From Rubrivivax sp. (lineage in GTDB: Bacteria > Pseudomonadota > Gammaproteobacteria > Burkholderiales > Burkholderiaceae_C), in assembly GCA_016789955.1 (NCBI GenBank), contig JAEUPB010000098.1, forward strand, positions 16,476 to 80,475: a stretch of 64,000 bases of DNA. Reading direction: 5' to 3'. Numbering within the stretch: the stretch's first letter is position 1; each line of letters begins with the position of its first letter. The translations under genes were made by a program, and so were the position numbers. The notes beneath the pieces are model-generated. The model saw only the letters and a program-made list of their open reading frames with translations, searched no databases and had not been told where the DNA came from. Positions 61,617-64,000 of this stretch are shown here, in pieces.

Positions 61617-63433
61617 CGCAAGCTCCAGCGCAGCGTGGCGTACAGCTCGCGCCCGGGCTGGTCGTAGCCGTAGGCGGTCTCGTGGCGGCGGTCGCCCACG
61701 TTGTTCAGCGCGAGCGCCGCGGTGAGCCCCGGCGAGATCGAGCGTTCGGCGCGCAGGTCCACGGTGGCGAAGCCGCCCATGCGCACCAGGTTGGCCGGAT
61801 CGTCGTAGCGGTGGCTGCTGGCCAGCAGCGTGGTGCCGAACGACCACGGCCCGATGCGCTGGTCGGCGGCCACGCGCAACACGCGCTCGGCGCGGCGCGG
61901 CAGCAGGTGGTGCTCGTTGGCGCTGCCGGTGGTCGTGTTGCGCGGATCGGTGTGGTCCAGCGAGGCCTGCAGCAGGCCGCCGTCCCAGCGCTGATCCACC
62001 GCCAGCGTCGCCCCCCGCACCGTGGCCCGCGGCAGGTTCACCGGATTCTGGCCGCTGGTGATGAAGCCTCGGTAGCGGTGGCGCCAGGCGGTCAGCCGCG
62101 CCGTCGTGGCGGCGCTGTCCCAGCGCACGTAGGCCTCGCCGTGGCGGCCCTCCTCGGGCTGCAGCAGCGGGTTGCCGAAGCCGGGGAAGTAGAGCTGGTT
62201 GAAGCTCGGTGCGACGAAGCTCGTGCCCGCGCTGCCGCCCACGCGCCACGCCGGCGCGAACGCGTAGGCATAGGCGATCGAGGCGTTGTCACGCCCCCCG
62301 AACTGCGAGTTGTCGTCGTGGCGCGCGCTGGCTTCCCAGGCATGCGCACCGGCCGTGCCCGCGAGCCCCAGCGCCAGCGCATCGATGGTGCGGCGGCTCG
62401 TCTCGTAGGCCGCACCGGGCCGCGACACGCGCTGCTCGAGCCGCTCGGCCAGCGCCAGCACGGTGCCGGCCGGCGTGTCGATGCGCTGCTCCCACGACAG
62501 CTGCCGTTGCCGCGTGCCGGTGGCGCCCAGCGGTGTGAACGCGCTCGCGGTGGCCAGCGTGTCGGCCTCGTCGAGCGACGAAGACAGCAGCAGGCGCGTG
62601 GTCCAGATCGGCGTCACGCGGCCCTGCAGCGTCAACGCGGCGACCTGGTTGACCAGGCCGTTGCGCGCGGCGGCGCCGGGGCCGTCGTCGTAGTCGCTGC
62701 GCCCCGTCGCCCGCAGCACCAGTCCTTCCAGCCGCCAGCCCGGCACGAGCTGCCAGCCCAGCCGCAGGCTGCCGGCGTTCTGCCGGTAGCCGTCGTCATC
62801 GGGGTTGTGGCTGCCGAACGGGGCGCGCTCGTTGGTGGCCGAGATGCCGTGCTGCCGCGTGTGCGACACGCTGGCGGCGGCGTCGAACGCGCCGGCACCC
62901 CACGCGGCACTGCCGCCGATCTGCGCATGGCCATGGCTGCCGGCGGTGAGCGCCGCCGTGGCCGCGGTGCCCGAGGCGCCGCGCTTCAGGAACACCTGCA
63001 CAACGCCGCCCATCGCGCCGCTGCCGTACAGCGACGACAGCGGCCCGCGCACGATCTCGATGCGCTCGATGGCCGCCAGCGGCAGGTTGTCCAGCGACGG
63101 CGAGCCGACCGTGGCCGAACCCACCGGCACGCCGTCCACCAGCAGCAGCGTGTGCCGGGCCTCGAGGCCGCGCACGAACACCGACGAAATGCGCCCGAGG
63201 CCGCCGTTGTTGGACACCTGCAGGCCCGGCTGCTGCGCGAGCAGCTCGACCAGCGAACGGCCGGCGGACGAAGCGCGCTCGACGGCCGCGGTGTCGAGCA
63301 CCGTGACCTCGGCCACCACATCGGCCACGCGCTGCGGCGTGCGCGCCGCGGTGATCACGACCGCGTCCTGCGCATGCACGGACGAACACGCCACCACGAG
63401 AACCGCGGCGGCCCACTTCTGACGAAGAGACAT
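61613..63433 (-). CDS. btuB: TonB-dependent vitamin B12 receptor
   Basis: 606 residues, typical BtuB size. Signal peptide ending VHAQ, TonB-box-like QDAVVITAAR, plug with RISSVFVRG and IVRGPLSSLYGSGAMGG, and a barrel ending in YATLRWSLR (terminal aromatic-x-hydrophobic pattern). GGGGAAG lies before ATG 63433; ATG 63451 is in frame but less likely. It is under the cobalamin riboswitch whose 3' end lies ~51 bases upstream, so it should be made when B12 is scarce. Confidence 0.94.
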   Translation of the reverse strand: MSLRQKWAAAVLVVACSSVHAQDAVVITAARTPQRVADVVAEVTVLDTAAVERASSAGRSLVELLAQQPGLQVSNNGGLGRISSVFVRGLEARHTLLLVDGVPVGSATVGSPSLDNLPLAAIERIEIVRGPLSSLYGSGAMGGVVQVFLKRGASGTAATAALTAGSHGHAQIGGSAAWGAGAFDAAASVSHTRQHGISATNERAPFGSHNPDDDGYRQNAGSLRLGWQLVPGWRLEGLVLRATGRSDYDDGPGAAARNGLVNQVAALTLQGRVTPIWTTRLLLSSSLDEADTLATASAFTPLGATGTRQRQLSWEQRIDTPAGTVLALAERLEQRVSRPGAAYETSRRTIDALALGLAGTAGAHAWEASARHDDNSQFGGRDNASIAYAYAFAPAWRVGGSAGTSFVAPSFNQLYFPGFGNPLLQPEEGRHGEAYVRWDSAATTARLTAWRHRYRGFITSGQNPVNLPRATVRGATLAVDQRWDGGLLQASLDHTDPRNTTTGSANEHHLLPRRAERVLRVAADQRIGPWSFGTTLLASSHRYDDPANLVRMGGFATVDLRAERSISPGLTAALALNNVGDRRHETAYGYDQPGRELYATLRWSLR

Positions 63434-63484
63434 CGCTTCCCCCAGCCGCACGCCCCGTGCGGACCTGACACGACCACGCAGGAG

Positions 63485-63716
63485 GCCGGTATCCGGACTC
63501 GCGAGTGAGGAACCTGTCGGTTCCTTGCGCGCCGCGCCTTCCCGGCGCCTTCTCTGAAGGTCGCCAGTGGCCTCGTGCGGTGCGCACCTCGCTCACCGTT
63601 GCGGGGGCAGTGCCGGACTCGGCGGACCCAGAAGATCCACCCCACCGGCTTCCCGTTGAACCTGCCGCACCCCACTGTGCGGCAGGCACCTCGTCTGCAA
63701 GCCGGAGCATGATACC
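63485..63716 (-). ncRNA. Cobalamin (AdoCbl) riboswitch
   Basis: Read on the minus strand: a P1 stem (GGTATC near 63711-63716 pairing with GATACC near 63488-63493), the conserved GGGAAGCCGGTG, the core CTGCCCCCGCAACGGTGAGC, then GCCACTGG and GGGAAGG elements in the canonical B12-box order. It ends ~51 bases before btuB. Binding of adenosylcobalamin should reduce translation or transcription of the btu operon. The core and P1 are seen directly; regulation is by family. Confidence 0.95.
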
Positions 63717-63723
63717 CGGCGCC

Positions 63724-63729
63724 TATACT
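63724..63729 (+). promoter_or_regulatory. -10 element for pyrG (possibly shared with the riboswitch transcript)
   Basis: TATACT lies 54 bases before the pyrG ATG. On the other strand the same bases read AGTATA within AAGTATAGG, about 8-10 bases upstream of the riboswitch 5' end, so the two divergent promoters may overlap here. No strong -35 was found for either direction. Confidence 0.5.
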
Positions 63730-63782
63730 TTCGCTTTACCACCACGGCCCGCGCGCGCAGCCGCCGGGCCGTCCCGATGCAC

Positions 63783-64000
63783 ATGACCAAGTTCGTCTTC
63801 GTCACCGGCGGTGTGGTGTCCTCTCTCGGCAAGGGCATCGCGGCGGCGTCCCTCGCGGCGATCCTCGAGTCGCGCGGCCTGAAGGTCACCCTGCTCAAGC
63901 TCGATCCGTACCTGAACGTCGACCCGGGCACGATGAGCCCGTTCCAGCACGGCGAGGTGTTCGTCACCGACGACGGCGCCGAGACCGACCTCGACCTCGG
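63783..64000 (+). CDS. pyrG: CTP synthase, N-terminal part (cut by window end)
   Basis: The first ~72 residues of CTP synthase: [19 protein letters not shown], the ATP-binding loop, and [20 protein letters not shown], an almost invariant stretch. It makes CTP from UTP with glutamine. ATG 63783 gives the standard start; ATG 63777 is in frame two codons earlier. The synthetase and glutaminase domains lie beyond the window. Confidence 0.97.
   Translation, partial: MTKFVFVTGGVVSSLGKGIAAASLAAILESRGLKVTLLKLDPYLNVDPGTMSPFQHGEVFVTDDGAETDLDL

Noticed and set aside
1-64000. Mobile elements, CRISPR arrays, rRNA or tRNA genes
   Set aside because: No transposase, integrase, regularly spaced repeats, rRNA cores or cloverleaf sequences were found on reading both strands; absence is by eye and short tRNAs could be missed.

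Overview
This 64 kb window is very GC-rich bacterial chromosome, densely packed with genes. Neighbouring genes often overlap by ATGA, GTGA or TGATG, and GTG starts are common. Gene content points to a betaproteobacterium of the order Burkholderiales, probably near Rubrivivax, Leptothrix or Methylibium: many TRAP and ABC importers, PhyH and DUF885 hydrolases, a B12-regulated btu operon, and pyrG at the right edge. That placement is inference from gene content and composition. I see no rRNA, tRNA, insertion sequence, phage gene or CRISPR array. The region looks like catabolic accessory chromosome rather than a mobile island.

Layout. 1-3.7 kb: the end of a cyclase/ATPase signalling protein, a LysR regulator, a secreted unknown and a coiled-coil protein. 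3.8-16.9 kb: a leftward operon (TonB receptor, MFS transporter, alpha/beta hydrolase, PhyH dioxygenase) behind an AraC-type regulator, and divergent from it a rightward run of hydrolases (M19 dipeptidase, DUF885, alpha/beta hydrolase, M3 oligopeptidase) ending in an iodotyrosine-deiodinase-like flavoprotein. 16.9-24.5 kb: a DAD-like cupin and an SDR facing a rightward operon of TPP-dependent E1 alpha/beta, a complete TRAP transporter and a MarR regulator, then a second cupin. 24.6-31.6 kb: a haem-c/HzsA-like protein, a hydrolase, a lipoprotein and a SulP-STAS-cNMP fusion transporter.

31.6-43.5 kb: a leftward series (DapA-family lyase, inositol-phosphatase family protein, Fbp-type ABC transporter, an extra SBP5 binding protein, Nudix, RraA-like) and divergent from it a proline-racemase-family epimerase and a DadA-like FAD oxidase. 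The epimerase, oxidase and DapA-family deaminase together match the known D-hydroxyproline route of trans-4-hydroxyproline degradation. 43.7-48.1 kb: an SDR, an S10 carboxypeptidase family protein, a PLP ammonia-lyase overlapping a 2-oxoglutarate amino-acid hydroxylase, and a 77-residue unknown. 48.1-55.9 kb: two N-acyl-amino-acid hydrolases divergent from a complete Opp/Dpp-type ABC importer. 56-57.9 kb: a small RTX/DUF4214 protein and a transglutaminase/TPR lipoprotein. 58-63.7 kb: a cobalamin riboswitch and the leftward btuB-btuF-btuC-btuD operon plus a second BtuF-like protein. 63.8 kb to the end: the start of pyrG.

The common theme is uptake and breakdown of small nitrogenous or peptide-like nutrients, with a transporter placed next to its hydrolases several times over. 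Two genes (PhyH dioxygenase; deiodinase-like flavoprotein) are broken by apparent small frameshifts in C runs or GC repeats, and a third (RTX/DUF4214) may be. These may be sequence errors rather than real decay.
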